Positions 24,163 to 33,204 are shown, counted from the stretch's first letter. The stretch: DNA of 64,000 nucleotides from Hyphomicrobiales bacterium (GCA_013911975.1 JACESF010000013.1:1-64000), one strand, 5' to 3'. A program made the numbers and translations. Notes: generated by a model not told the origin, from the sequence alone.

Positions 24163-24621
24163 TCACTGGCAGGCGGCCTCGAACTGGGCATAGGCTTCGG
24201 GCGCGCCGTCCAGGCTCACCTGCTGCTTCGCGCCCTTCACTTCCAGCGACATGGCCTTGCCGGCGGTCAGCACCGCCTTGAGGTCGGCGAGCTTTCCGCC
24301 GCCTTCCACGTCGATGGCGGACGATTCGGGGCTGGCCACCGCCTTGCCGGGGAATTCCTTCTTCACCTTGCCGGCGGTGAGGATGATCCGGGCCGCCTCG
24401 TCCGCCTTCAGCCCCTTGGAGCCGATATGGGAGCTGATGAGCACGTTGGCGTTGCCCTTGTTGCAGACGAACGAGAGCATGGAATTGTCCGACTCCGGTA
24501 CGCCGAACGTCAGGACGCCGCCATTGTCGGTTTCCGAGGCGTCCCAGGTCATCTTGACCTGCGCGAACGCCGTGCCGGCCGAGACCGCGAGAAGCGAGAG
24601 TGCGAGAAGCGCCCGTTTCAT
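24163..24621 (-). CDS. Secreted protein of unknown function
   Basis: The 152-residue product starts MKRALLALSLLAVSAGTAFA, a standard signal peptide. The mature part holds repeated beta-type segments and two cysteines, one in LSFVCNKG and one in the terminal FEAACQ, which could form a disulfide in the periplasm. I do not recognise a named family. The C-terminal pattern (F, two to four residues, AC) recurs in the next gene upstream, 24696-25235, and the two may be distant paralogues. Confidence 0.8.
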   Translation of the reverse strand: MKRALLALSLLAVSAGTAFAQVKMTWDASETDNGGVLTFGVPESDNSMLSFVCNKGNANVLISSHIGSKGLKADEAARIILTAGKVKKEFPGKAVASPESSAIDVEGGGKLADLKAVLTAGKAMSLEVKGAKQQVSLDGAPEAYAQFEAACQ

Positions 24622-24695
24622 GGAACAACCCCAAAATAAGCGTGCGGGATCATAAACCGTCGCCGGGAAATCGAAAGCCCGACCGATTCGTTTGG

Positions 24696-25235
24696 TTAGC
24701 GCCGCGCGAGGCAGGCGCGCTGGAAGTCCGCGAGGCGTGCCCGTGCGCCGCCCAGGGGATAGGTGAGCACCAGGGCGTGCCCCTTGGGGACGGAGGGCGG
24801 AATGCGCAGCGTCAGCGCCTCGCCGCTCTCGAACAGGTCGAAGATGCGGGGATCTAGGGCCACCGCCGCCTCCACCACCATCTTGCCGTCGCCCCCGCCC
24901 AGGAAGGCGGTGGCGGCCAGTTCCAGGCGCCGCTTGCCGGCGGTGAGCGTGACGGGGACGCCTTCGCCGGAGGCGAAGGGGCGGCCTTCGATCTCGGCCG
25001 CGATCTGGAGGAGCTGCGCGCCCGGCTGGCAGATCGCCGCGAAGTCGGGGTCCGGGTCGCGCGGAAGGCTGAAGCGCAGGACGAACGTGTCCTCGCCCTT
25101 CACCATGCTCCACACGCGCGGGTCCGGCGTGGGCTTGGCGGGTTTCGGCTTGGCGGGGGCCGGGGCGGCCGCGGCGAGGGAGACGGTGCACGCGGCCACC
25201 ATGAGCGCGGCGAAGAACGCGGGGACGAGGCGCAT
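24696..25235 (-). CDS. Secreted protein of unknown function, possible paralogue
   Basis: The 179-residue product starts MRLVPAFFAALMVAACTVSLA, a signal peptide with a cysteine inside, followed by an alanine/proline/lysine-rich linker (PAPAKPKPAKPTPDP). The mature domain has two further cysteines, in FAAICQPG and the C-terminal FQRACLARR, the same spacing style as in the neighbouring 24163-24621 protein. Its stop lies 74 bp before that gene's start, so they may be cotranscribed. The function is unknown. Confidence 0.78.
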   Translation of the reverse strand: MRLVPAFFAALMVAACTVSLAAAAPAPAKPKPAKPTPDPRVWSMVKGEDTFVLRFSLPRDPDPDFAAICQPGAQLLQIAAEIEGRPFASGEGVPVTLTAGKRRLELAATAFLGGGDGKMVVEAAVALDPRIFDLFESGEALTLRIPPSVPKGHALVLTYPLGGARARLADFQRACLARR

Positions 25236-25603
25236 GCAAACTCCGGTCGAGGTCTTCAGGGCACGGGCGAGGACGGGCCGCCGTGGTTGTCATAACCGCG
25301 AACGGCCGGGAACGGTTCTGGCGAGATTTGTCGGTCGGGCAACATGACGCATGACGGCGGCTCGCGCACGGGCCGTCCTGCATCCTGGTTTACGTCTCTC
25401 CCGATGCGCCGGATCAGGGTGCGTGGTCCGCCCCCCGGGGCCACCTGTCCGGCATATCCGTCGTCAAAGCCTTGTCAGAGCGCCATTCGTGACCGGGAGG
25501 GATGCGCCGCGCGCTTCCCTCCCGGTCGCCGGCACTCTAGGAAGGACACCTTGGCAACAAGGTGGCGGCGGCCGGTCCGCGCCGCCGAAACGAAAGAAAC
25601 TCC
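25236..25603. other. Divergent intergenic region, no gene seen
   Basis: These 368 bp separate the leftward secreted-protein gene from rightward tlyA. They must hold both promoters, but I see no convincing -35/-10 pair, hairpin or small ORF. Confidence 0.6.
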
Positions 25604-26332
25604 ATGGCGCGGGAGCGCATCGACAAGCTGCTGGTGGCGCGGGGCCTGTTCGAGAGCCGGGCCCGGGCGCAGGCGGCGGTGCGCGCGGGCCTCGTCCTGG
25701 CGGACGGCGTTGCCCTCACCCGGCCCTCCGACGAGGTGGACAGCGAGGCGGCGCTCACGGCGAGCGACACCCATCCCTTTGTCTCGCGCGGCGGGCTGAA
25801 GCTCGCCGCCGCCCTGGATGCCTTCGGCTTCGATCCCGCCGGGGCGGTGGCTTTGGACGTGGGGGCCTCCACGGGCGGCTTCACGGACGTTCTGCTCCGG
25901 CGCGGGGCGCGCCGGGTCTATGCGGTGGACGTGGGCCGCGCGCAGTTCCATCCGCGCCTGCGGGACCGGCCCGAGGTGCGGCTTTTCGAGGGGCTGGACG
26001 CGCGCGACCTGACGCGCGCGCAGGTGCCCGAGCCGGTGGATCTGGTGGTGTCCGACGTGAGCTTCATCTCCCTTGCCCTCGTCCTGCCGGCGGTGCTCGC
26101 CCTTGCAGGGGAAGGCGCGCGCCTCGCCGCGCTCATCAAGCCGCAGTTCGAGGCGGGCCCGGCGCGCGTGAAGAAGGGCATCGTGCGCGATGCGGCGGTG
26201 CATGAGGAGGTCTGCGCGCGCATCGCCGAAGTGGTGTCCGGCCTCGGCTGGCAGGTGAAGGGCATCGTTCCCTCGCCCATCGAGGGCGGGGACGGAAATC
26301 GGGAATTTCTCATCGGCGCGGTGCGGGCATGA
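25604..26332 (+). CDS. tlyA: TlyA family rRNA methyltransferase
   Basis: The 242-residue protein has an N-terminal S4 RNA-binding domain (ERIDKLLVARGLFESRARAQ) and a C-terminal FtsJ-type SAM methyltransferase domain (ALDVGASTGGFTDVLL, then DLVVSDVSFIS). TlyA enzymes make 2'-O-methylcytidine in 16S and sometimes 23S rRNA; the old name hemolysin A is misleading. The start at the ATG of MARERIDKLL fits the family better than the upstream start in the track. Its stop overlaps the next methyltransferase gene by four bases. Confidence 0.92.
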   Translation: MARERIDKLLVARGLFESRARAQAAVRAGLVLADGVALTRPSDEVDSEAALTASDTHPFVSRGGLKLAAALDAFGFDPAGAVALDVGASTGGFTDVLLRRGARRVYAVDVGRAQFHPRLRDRPEVRLFEGLDARDLTRAQVPEPVDLVVSDVSFISLALVLPAVLALAGEGARLAALIKPQFEAGPARVKKGIVRDAAVHEEVCARIAEVVSGLGWQVKGIVPSPIEGGDGNREFLIGAVRA

Positions 26333-27552
26333 GCGAATGCGTGATCGCCCGCATGGGCGCCCAGGGCGACGGCTTGGCGGACCTGGAGGGCGGCACCGTC
26401 TTCGCGCCCTATACCTTGCCGGGCGAGCGGGTCGCGGGCGTGCTGGAGAAGGACCGCTTCAAGGTGGAGCGGATCCTGGAGGCGAGCCGGGACCGCGTCG
26501 CGCCGGAATGCGGGCATTTCGGCCTGTGCGGAGGGTGCCTGCTCCAGCATTGGGCCGCGCCCGCCTATGGCGCGTGGAAGCGCGGCCTCGTGGTCGCGGC
26601 CCTGGAGCGCGAAGGGCTCGCCGCCGAGGTGGCGCCGCTTATCGATGCCCATGGCGCGGGGCGGCGGCGCGTCATCTTTCATGCGCGGCAGGCGGGAAGC
26701 CGGACCATCGTGGGCTTCGCCGAGCGCAAGTCCCACGCCATGGTGCCCCTCTCCGGCTGTCCGGTGCTGAGCCCCGAACTGGCGCAGGCGCTGGCCGCCT
26801 CCCGTGCGGTGGCGGAGGCGCTCGCGCCCCTGAAGAAGCCGCTGGACCTGCATGTGACCGCCACCGACGCGGGCATGGACATGGACGTGCGCGGCTCCGG
26901 CCCGCTGCCGCCCATGATCGCCATGGACCTCGCCGCCATCGCCGACCGCTTCCGCCTCGCGCGGCTGACACGCCACGGCGAACTGGTGGCGCAGCGCGAG
27001 GCGCCGTTCCTCGCCATGGGTCGGGCGCGGGTGGTGCTGCCCCCGGCCTCCTTCCTCCAGGCGACCCGCGAAGGGGAGGAGACGCTGGCCCGTCTCGCGC
27101 TCGCCATCGCGGGCGGCGCGAAGCGGGTGGCGGACCTGTTCTGCGGCGTCGGCACCTTCGCCCTGCGCCTCGCCGAGACGGCGCGGGTGGGCGCCTATGA
27201 GAACAACGCCGCCGCCGTGGCCGCGCTCGCCCGCGCCGCCCAGTCCGCGCCGGGGCTGAAGGGCGTCGAGGCCGAGGTGCGGGACCTGTTCCGCCGCCCC
27301 CTGCTGGCGGAGGAGCTGAAGCGCTACGACGCCGTCGTCATCGACCCGCCCCGCCAGGGCGCCGAGGCGCAGGCGCAGGAACTGGCGAAGGCCGACCTCG
27401 CGCGCCTCGCCTATGTGTCGTGCAGCGCCGCCACCTTCGCCCGCGACGCCCGGATCCTGACCGAAGGCGGGTTCCGCCTCCTGCGCGTCACGCCCGTGGA
27501 CCAGTTCCGCTATTCGCCCCATGTGGAACTGGTGGCGCATTTCGAGCGATAG
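26329..27552 (+). CDS. 23S rRNA uracil-5-methyltransferase (RlmD/RumA type)
   Basis: The 407-residue enzyme belongs to the TrmA/RlmD family. It has an Fe-S cluster motif CGHFGLCGGC at about residue 64, a SAM motif RVADLFCGVGTFALRLA, and DPPRQGA followed by the catalytic cysteine in YVSCSAATFARD. The N-terminal TRAM part is short. It most likely makes m5U in 23S rRNA; RlmC versus RlmD specificity cannot be assigned. The gene is coupled to tlyA (ATGA), so two rRNA methyltransferases form a pair. Confidence 0.88.
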   Translation: MSECVIARMGAQGDGLADLEGGTVFAPYTLPGERVAGVLEKDRFKVERILEASRDRVAPECGHFGLCGGCLLQHWAAPAYGAWKRGLVVAALEREGLAAEVAPLIDAHGAGRRRVIFHARQAGSRTIVGFAERKSHAMVPLSGCPVLSPELAQALAASRAVAEALAPLKKPLDLHVTATDAGMDMDVRGSGPLPPMIAMDLAAIADRFRLARLTRHGELVAQREAPFLAMGRARVVLPPASFLQATREGEETLARLALAIAGGAKRVADLFCGVGTFALRLAETARVGAYENNAAAVAALARAAQSAPGLKGVEAEVRDLFRRPLLAEELKRYDAVVIDPPRQGAEAQAQELAKADLARLAYVSCSAATFARDARILTEGGFRLLRVTPVDQFRYSPHVELVAHFER

Positions 27553-27726
27553 GCGGTGCCCCGCGGCCGGTGCGCGGGCCGTGCCGTGGCGCCGTGATAT
27601 ATTATGTAAGAATTGTCTTCTTGCTTACGCATCCGAACGAAAACTGAACAGGCGCGCGCCTGAGTTTACGATCCCGCGATCTTTCCTTGTGGCTGCTGAA
27701 GGAAATGGTCTTAAATGACTGGCTTT

Positions 27727-27741
27727 CTTCAAGCCTTGAAG
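27727..27741. promoter_or_regulatory. Small inverted repeat ahead of DUF4142 gene
   Basis: CTTCAA-GCC-TTGAAG ends 14 bp before the ATG of the DUF4142 gene, within a 200-bp gap that is more AT-rich than its surroundings. It could be an operator or an mRNA hairpin near the ribosome site. Confidence 0.4.
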
Positions 27742-27755
27742 CGTGGGGTGGAAAC

Positions 27756-28259
27756 ATGGACAGACGTCAATTGGTGGCCGGTCTCGGCCTCGCCGGCGCG
27801 GTCGCGCCGCTGCTGGTGGCCACGGAAGCGTTGGCGAAACCCGCGGGCAATGGCCTTGCGGCCTATCGCGAAGGAACGCTGACCATCTCGACGATCTCGC
27901 GCCGCGCGAGCGAGCTCGCCCTCAAGCAGGGGAGCCCGCAGGTTCAGTCCTTCGCGAAGCTCGAAATGGCCGAGCAGATGACCGTCGGGCAGACCTTGCT
28001 GAACAAGGAAAACCCGCCGCTCATGAAACTGGGCGCCGAGGATTCCGATGCCCTGGCGAAGCTCGCGACGCTGTCCGGCGCGCAGTTCGACCAAGCTTAT
28101 GTGGCGGCGGAAATCGCCGGCCACAAGAAGCTCCTGGGGATTCAGGAGGCCCTGATCGCCAAGGGTGGCCTGGGATCGGACGCCTCGCACATCGCCTATT
28201 TCCTGCGCACCTTCATCCATGAGCATCTGGAACTGCTGGCCCAGTTGCAGAAGGCCTGA
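27756..28259 (+). CDS. DUF4142 protein with Tat-like signal
   Basis: The 167-residue product starts MDRRQLVAGLGLAGAVAPLL, a twin-arginine type signal. The rest is helical, with the DUF4142 pattern of conserved acidic and His residues (FAKLEMAEQMTVG, FDQAYVAAEIAGHKKLL, FIHEHLELLAQL), which resembles a ferritin-like four-helix bundle. The role of DUF4142 is not established, although such proteins are often stress-linked. The start at 27756 follows GGGGTGGAAAC. It stands alone and is convergent with the DUF1194 gene. Confidence 0.82.
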   Translation: MDRRQLVAGLGLAGAVAPLLVATEALAKPAGNGLAAYREGTLTISTISRRASELALKQGSPQVQSFAKLEMAEQMTVGQTLLNKENPPLMKLGAEDSDALAKLATLSGAQFDQAYVAAEIAGHKKLLGIQEALIAKGGLGSDASHIAYFLRTFIHEHLELLAQLQKA

Positions 28260-28318
28260 AGCCGGATCCGGTGTGCGGCCCGGCGGCTCGCTTGTGCGGG
28301 CGGCCGGGTCGCCGCGCC

Positions 28319-29143
28319 TCAATTATTCCAGTGTTCCTGCCACATGCGCTCGCCGATGGTGCAGGAGATGCGGGCGGGGTCCACCACCGGCACAATGTGC
28401 GGCTGGCGCTTGGGCTTCACCCCGGCCACTTCCAGCACCAGCTTGGTCTTGATGGCGCGGGCGAACTCGCCCATGGCCCGCACGGGCACCACGAAGGCCC
28501 CGGCGCCGCCGATGACGCAATCCTCGTAATAGACATCGAGGTCCGGCACATCCATGGCCGAGTTGGCGTTGCGCTTCAGCACCAGCGGCAGGCCGTTGAT
28601 GGTGATGCCGCGCTTGACCACTTCGTCGCGCACCTGGGTCACGGGCGGGCCCTGATTGTTCACGCCGTCGCCTGAAATGTCGATGACGTTGCGCAGCGCC
28701 TTGTAGCCGCTGGCCTGGAACTGCCCCATGGAGAAGGCCAGCGCGCCCGATATGGACGTGCGGTAGGCCCGGCGCAGCGGCACCGCCAGGATGCGGTCGG
28801 AGAGGCTTCGGGCCGTGTCCGGCCCGTCCACGATGGTCCAGGGGATGATGACGCGCTGCTCGTTCTCGCCCGCCCATTCCAGATAGGTGACGGCGATGCG
28901 CCCGTTGGGGCCGAGCTTCAGGGCGTCGAGGAACTCCCGGGAGATGAGGGCCGCCGCATAGCCCTCCCGCTGGAGCGCCTGCTCGTCGGGGTCCATGGAA
29001 TAGGAGATGTCCACGGCCAGGACGAGCTGGACATCCACCGTGTCGTTCGCCCGTGGCGCGGCATGCGCGGGGGCGGTGGCCGCGAGGCCGTTCAGCAGGA
29101 AGGCGGCAAGCAGCGCCGCGACGCCAGACCTCCACTGAGCCAT
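28319..29143 (-). CDS. DUF1194 (VWA-like) secreted protein
   Basis: The 274-residue product has a signal peptide (about 1-28, ending AHA) and a von Willebrand A-like domain with the metal site DISYSMD near residue 45. The later segments NVIDISGDGVNNQG and DVYYEDCVIGGAGAFV are typical of DUF1194, common in Rhizobiales. It ends ERMWQEHWNN. VWA domains bind protein ligands through a metal ion; the partner here is unknown. It lies 103 bp downstream of the RibBX gene on the same strand. Confidence 0.88.
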   Translation of the reverse strand: MAQWRSGVAALLAAFLLNGLAATAPAHAAPRANDTVDVQLVLAVDISYSMDPDEQALQREGYAAALISREFLDALKLGPNGRIAVTYLEWAGENEQRVIIPWTIVDGPDTARSLSDRILAVPLRRAYRTSISGALAFSMGQFQASGYKALRNVIDISGDGVNNQGPPVTQVRDEVVKRGITINGLPLVLKRNANSAMDVPDLDVYYEDCVIGGAGAFVVPVRAMGEFARAIKTKLVLEVAGVKPKRQPHIVPVVDPARISCTIGERMWQEHWNN

Positions 29144-29246
29144 GGTTTCCTCCGGGGAGAGCGGCAGCAGGGATGATGCGTCGCATCATGCTGCCACCGA
29201 CCGGCCCCGGAGTCATTAGCCGCCTTTTCCGGCGGCCCCGGCCAGA

Positions 29247-30557
29247 TCAGGAATCGAGGCTTTCGGTTTCCACGATCTCGATGCCGAAGCCCGCCAGACC
29301 CACATAGGTGCGGGCCTTGGAGGCCAGCAGGCGGATGGAGACCACGCCGAGGTCGCGCAGGATCTGGGCGCCGAGGCCCACCTCGCGCCAGTGGCGGTCG
29401 CGCTCGGCCTCGCTGGCGCTCTTGTCCGACTGGCCCATGGCGGTGGCGGGGACGCCCGCCGTGCCGTCGCGCAGATAGACCAGCACGCCGCGGCCTTCCG
29501 CATTGATGCGCTCCAGCGCCTTCTGCACGGTCTTGGCGCCGCCGAAGGCATCGGCGATGGGATCGGCCCGGTGCAGGCGCACCAGCACGTTCTCCCCGTC
29601 GCCGATCCGGCCGTGCACGACGGCGAGATGGTTCACGCTCTCGAACGGGGTGATGAAGGAATAGCCCTTCATCTCGCCGATGGCGGTGGGCACCGGGAAT
29701 TCGGCCGAGCGGGACACCAGCTTCTCGCGCGCCTGGCGATAGGCGATGAGGTCCGCCACCGAGATGCGGTGCAGGTTGTGGGTGTCCGCGAAGGCGGTGA
29801 CCTGCGGCCCGCGCTGGACGGTGCCGTCGTCATTCACGAGTTCCGCGATCACGCCCACGGGGGGCAGCCCGGCGAGGCGGCACAGGTCCACGGCCGCCTC
29901 GGTATGGCCGGAGCGGATGAGCACGCCGCCTTCCTTGGCGATGAGCGGGAAGATGTGGCCCGGCCGCACGAAGTCCGCCGCGCCCATGTTGGGATTGGCG
30001 AGCGCGCGCACCGTGTTGGTCCGCTCCTCGGCCGAGATGCCGGTGGTGGTGCCGTGCCGCACGTCCACGGACACGGTGAAGGCGGTGCCCATGGGCGCGT
30101 CGTTGTTGGCCACCATGGGCTCCAGCCGCAGGCGCTTGGCCTCGGACGGGGGCAGGGGCGTGCACACGATGCCGGACGTGTGGCGGATGACGAAGGCCAT
30201 CTTCTCGGGCGTCGCGAGGGAGGCGGCGAGGATCAGGTCGCCTTCATTCTCGCGGTCGTCGTCGTCGGTGACGACCACGATCTCGCCGCGGGCGATGGCT
30301 TCGATGGCGGTTTGGACGCGGGACTGGGCGCTGTCGGTCACGGGAACACCTCGAATGATCGGCGGGGCGAGGCCGAGAAGGTCATTGGGCGTGACGGCGT
30401 GGCCGGTGGCCTGCGCGATGCGCTCCGCGGTCTCGCGGGAGACCCAGGCGCGAGCATCGTTGCAAAGGGCCGTCACGCTGGCGGGGGACAGGCCCACCTG
30501 CCGGGCGAAGGCGCTGCGCGTCGTGCCAGTGCTGGAGAGCCACTCCGTCAGTTTCAT
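29247..30557 (-). CDS. ribBX: HTH-RibBX fusion: DNA-binding domain plus 3,4-dihydroxy-2-butanone-4-phosphate synthase
   Basis: The 436-residue frame has three parts. Residues 1-70 are a Cro/C1-like HTH (FARQVGLSPASVTALCND, then VTPNDLLGL). Residues about 75-275 are DHBP synthase, the riboflavin enzyme acting on ribulose 5-phosphate, with DDDDRENEGDL, HTSGIVC, and SGHTEAAVDLC. Residues about 285-430 resemble GTP cyclohydrolase II but lack its zinc cysteines, so that domain is probably inactive, as in RibBX proteins. An internal GTG at 30341, preceded by GAGGTG at five bases, would give a 364-residue RibBX without the HTH, close to the usual length. Two palindromes lie before the outer ATG. Confidence 0.85.
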   Translation of the reverse strand: MKLTEWLSSTGTTRSAFARQVGLSPASVTALCNDARAWVSRETAERIAQATGHAVTPNDLLGLAPPIIRGVPVTDSAQSRVQTAIEAIARGEIVVVTDDDDRENEGDLILAASLATPEKMAFVIRHTSGIVCTPLPPSEAKRLRLEPMVANNDAPMGTAFTVSVDVRHGTTTGISAEERTNTVRALANPNMGAADFVRPGHIFPLIAKEGGVLIRSGHTEAAVDLCRLAGLPPVGVIAELVNDDGTVQRGPQVTAFADTHNLHRISVADLIAYRQAREKLVSRSAEFPVPTAIGEMKGYSFITPFESVNHLAVVHGRIGDGENVLVRLHRADPIADAFGGAKTVQKALERINAEGRGVLVYLRDGTAGVPATAMGQSDKSASEAERDRHWREVGLGAQILRDLGVVSIRLLASKARTYVGLAGFGIEIVETESLDS

Positions 30558-30582
30558 GGGAGCGACGCTAGCACAGGGGTTT

Positions 30583-30599
30583 TTTCATTGATACCGAAA
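30583..30599. promoter_or_regulatory. Palindromic operator, proximal site
   Basis: TTTCATTGATACCGAAA resembles the stronger site 27 bp away and shares its TTTC...GAAA arms and GAT centre. It lies 25 bp before the outer ATG of the HTH-RibBX gene, in an AT-rich pocket. Confidence 0.6.
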
Positions 30600-30609
30600 A
30601 CAGGATCGT

Positions 30610-30626
30610 TTTCAGTGATACTGAAA
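30610..30626. promoter_or_regulatory. Palindromic operator, distal site
   Basis: TTTCAGTGATACTGAAA is a perfect seven-base inverted repeat around GAT. It touches the stop of aroC and sits 27 bp (centre to centre) from the second copy, a spacing of about two and a half helical turns. A likely binder is the HTH of the adjacent fusion. Confidence 0.65.
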
Positions 30627-31739
30627 TCACCGTTCCGCCGGCCACTGGGGCGACGTGCCCACCTGCCCGCGATGGCGCAGGAAATGGTCCGCCAGCACGC
30701 ACCAGAGCATGGCTTCGCCCACCGGAACGGCCCGGATGCCCACGCACGGGTCATGCCGTCCCTTGGTGAAGATCTCGGTCTCGGCGCCGAACTTGTCCAC
30801 GGTCTGGCGCGGGGTGAGGATGGAGGAGGTGGGCTTCACCGCGAACCGCGCCACGATGGGCGCGCCGGTGGAGATGCCGCCCAGGATGCCGCCCGCATGG
30901 TTGGACATGAAGGCCGGGCGGCCCTCGTTGCCGCGCCGCATCTCGTCGGCATTCTGCTCGCCGGTGAGGCGGGCGGCGTTGAAGCCCTCGCCGATCTCCA
31001 CGGCCTTCACCGCGTTGATGCCCATGAGGGCGCCCGCGATGTCCGCGTCCAGCTTGGCATAGAGCGGCGCCCCAAGGCCCGGCGGCACGCCTTCGGCCAC
31101 CAGCTCGATGAGCGCGCCCACGGAGGAGCCCGCCTTGCGGATGCCGTCCAGATAGTCGGTCCAGACGGGCACCGTGCCGGGGTCGGGGCAGAAGAAGGGA
31201 TTGTTGCCCACCTCGTTCCAGTCCCAGCGGTCCCGGTCGATGGCGATCTCGCCGATCTGCACCAAAGCGCCGCGCACCGTCACGCCGGGCAGGACCTTGG
31301 CCGCCAGGGCGCCGGCCGCGACGCGGGTCGCGGTCTCGCGCGCCGAGGAGCGCCCGCCGCCGCGATGGTCGCGGATGCCGTACTTGGCGTCATAGGCATA
31401 GTCTGCATGGCCCGGCCGGTAGCTGCCGGCGATCTCGGCATAGTCCTTGGAGCGCTGGTCCACATTCTCGATGAGCATCGCCACCGGCGTCCCGGTCGTC
31501 ACGAGCCCGCCATCGGGATGGGGCAAGGTGCCGGACAGGATGCGCACCTCGTCCGGTTCCCGCCGCTGCGTGGTGAAGCGGGACTGGCCGGGACGGCGCC
31601 GGTCGAGCGCGGCCTGGATCTCCTCCTGGGAGACGCGCAGGCCGGGCGGGCATCCGTCCACCACGCAGCCGATGGCCGGGCCATGGCTTTCCCCGAACGT
31701 GGTCACACGGAACAGATGTCCAAAGGTGTTGAACGACAT
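30627..31739 (-). CDS. aroC: Chorismate synthase
   Basis: The 370-residue FMN-dependent enzyme makes chorismate from 5-enolpyruvylshikimate 3-phosphate, the last step of the shikimate pathway. The motifs [43 protein letters not shown], and [18 protein letters not shown] are all present. Its stop abuts the operator pair of the HTH-RibBX gene downstream. The divergent neighbour is the CNNM-type protein gene. Confidence 0.96.
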   Translation of the reverse strand: MSFNTFGHLFRVTTFGESHGPAIGCVVDGCPPGLRVSQEEIQAALDRRRPGQSRFTTQRREPDEVRILSGTLPHPDGGLVTTGTPVAMLIENVDQRSKDYAEIAGSYRPGHADYAYDAKYGIRDHRGGGRSSARETATRVAAGALAAKVLPGVTVRGALVQIGEIAIDRDRWDWNEVGNNPFFCPDPGTVPVWTDYLDGIRKAGSSVGALIELVAEGVPPGLGAPLYAKLDADIAGALMGINAVKAVEIGEGFNAARLTGEQNADEMRRGNEGRPAFMSNHAGGILGGISTGAPIVARFAVKPTSSILTPRQTVDKFGAETEIFTKGRHDPCVGIRAVPVGEAMLWCVLADHFLRHRGQVGTSPQWPAER

Positions 31740-31890
31740 GCGCCTCGATCCGATCTGGCCGCCAGGAGCGGGCCCTGCTGTGGTCTAGAGGAAAGCGCAT
31801 CAAAGTTGAAGGCGCCCGGTTCCGTCCTTCGTTTCGCCAAAACCGCCCTGCTCGTGATATGAGAGAGCCAGAAAGGCCCTCGCACTCGCC

Positions 31891-33204
31891 ATGCCCGTTA
31901 TCGAAATTCTGATCGTTCTTTTCCTCGTTTTGCTCAATGCGGTCCTTGCCGCTGCGGAATTGTCCATCGTCTCCGCCCGCGCGGCCCGGCTCCGGCCAAG
32001 GGCCGACCGGGGCCACAAGGGCGCGAAGGCCGCGCTCGCGCTCGGCGCCGAGCCGGGGCGCTTCCTGTCCACGGTGCAGATCGGCATCACCCTCATCGGC
32101 ATCCTGGCCGGCGCCTTTTCCGGTGCGAGCCTCGGTGAGTGGCTGGGCCGGGTGCTCTCGGACTTCGGCCTGCCGCACAATGCGGCCGATCCCATCGGCT
32201 ATGCCGTGGCCGTGGCCGCCATCACCTATATCTCCCTCGTCATCGGCGAGCTGATCCCCAAGCGGATGGCGCTGCGCAATCCCGAGCGGCTCGCGGTGGT
32301 GCTGGCGCCGCTCATGATCACCCTGTCCAAGGTGGCGGCTCCCGCCGTCTGGCTGCTGGACATTTCCACCCGTGCGGTCCTGCGCCTCCTGGGCGCGGAC
32401 ACGAAGGGGGGCGAAGGCGTCACCGACGAGGAGATCCGCGCCATCATCGCCGAGGCGGAAGGCGCGGGCGTCATCGACCCGGCGGAGCGCAAGATGATCT
32501 CGGGCGTCATGCGCCTCGCCGATCGCCCCGTCACCGCCATCATGACGCCGCGCCCCGACGTGGAATGGGTGGACGTGACCGCCAGCGCCGAAGAGATCCG
32601 CCAGACGCTGCTGGATGCGCCCCACAGCCGCATGCCCGCCTGCGAGAAATCGCCGGAGGAGACGCTGGGCGTCATCCAGGCCAAGCGCCTGCTCAACGCC
32701 TATCTGAAGGGCGAGACGCCGGACCCGCGCGCCTTCGTGGAGCCGGTGCCGTTCCTGGTGGAGACCGTGGGCGCGCTGGAGGCCATGCGCGTGCTGCGCG
32801 GGGCGGAAGTGCCCATGGGCATCGTGGTGGACGAGTATGGCGACATGGTCGGCGTCGTCACCGGCTACGACCTGCTGATCGCCATCACCGGCTCCATCAC
32901 CGAGGCCGAGCATGTCCACGAGCGCCATGTGGTGGAGCGCCAGGACGGCTCGCTGCTGATCTCCGGCGAGACGCCGGTGGACGAGCTGCGCGAGGTGCTG
33001 GACGTGGACCTGGAGCAGGACGGCAGCTTCCACACGGTGGCGGGCTTCGCCCTCTCGCAGATCAAGGAACTGCCCGAGGTGGGCGCCATGTTCGACGCCC
33101 ATGGCTGGCGCTTCGAGATCGTGGACATGGACGGTCGCCGCATCGACAAGCTGCTGGCCTATCGCCCGCCGGTCCTGCACCGGCTGAAGGTGGGCGGGGC
33201 CTGA
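31891..33204 (+). CDS. CNNM/HlyC-CorC family membrane protein
   Basis: The 437-residue protein has a DUF21 membrane domain with about four spans (residues 1-200), a pair of CBS domains (about 210-335, including ADRPVTAIMTPRPDVEWVD) and a CorC_HlyC domain (about 350-430, with DGSLLISGETPVDELREVL). Members export magnesium or cobalt or influence divalent ion homeostasis; the older hemolysin label is not informative. The gene is divergent from aroC. A separate MgtE magnesium channel lies at 41966-43330. Confidence 0.9.
   Translation: MPVIEILIVLFLVLLNAVLAAAELSIVSARAARLRPRADRGHKGAKAALALGAEPGRFLSTVQIGITLIGILAGAFSGASLGEWLGRVLSDFGLPHNAADPIGYAVAVAAITYISLVIGELIPKRMALRNPERLAVVLAPLMITLSKVAAPAVWLLDISTRAVLRLLGADTKGGEGVTDEEIRAIIAEAEGAGVIDPAERKMISGVMRLADRPVTAIMTPRPDVEWVDVTASAEEIRQTLLDAPHSRMPACEKSPEETLGVIQAKRLLNAYLKGETPDPRAFVEPVPFLVETVGALEAMRVLRGAEVPMGIVVDEYGDMVGVVTGYDLLIAITGSITEAEHVHERHVVERQDGSLLISGETPVDELREVLDVDLEQDGSFHTVAGFALSQIKELPEVGAMFDAHGWRFEIVDMDGRRIDKLLAYRPPVLHRLKVGGA

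Noticed and set aside
28323-29216. 297-residue leftward ORF overlapping the DUF1194 gene in another frame
   Set aside because: It is Arg/Gly/His-rich, and the DUF1194 frame has a signal peptide and a MIDAS motif.
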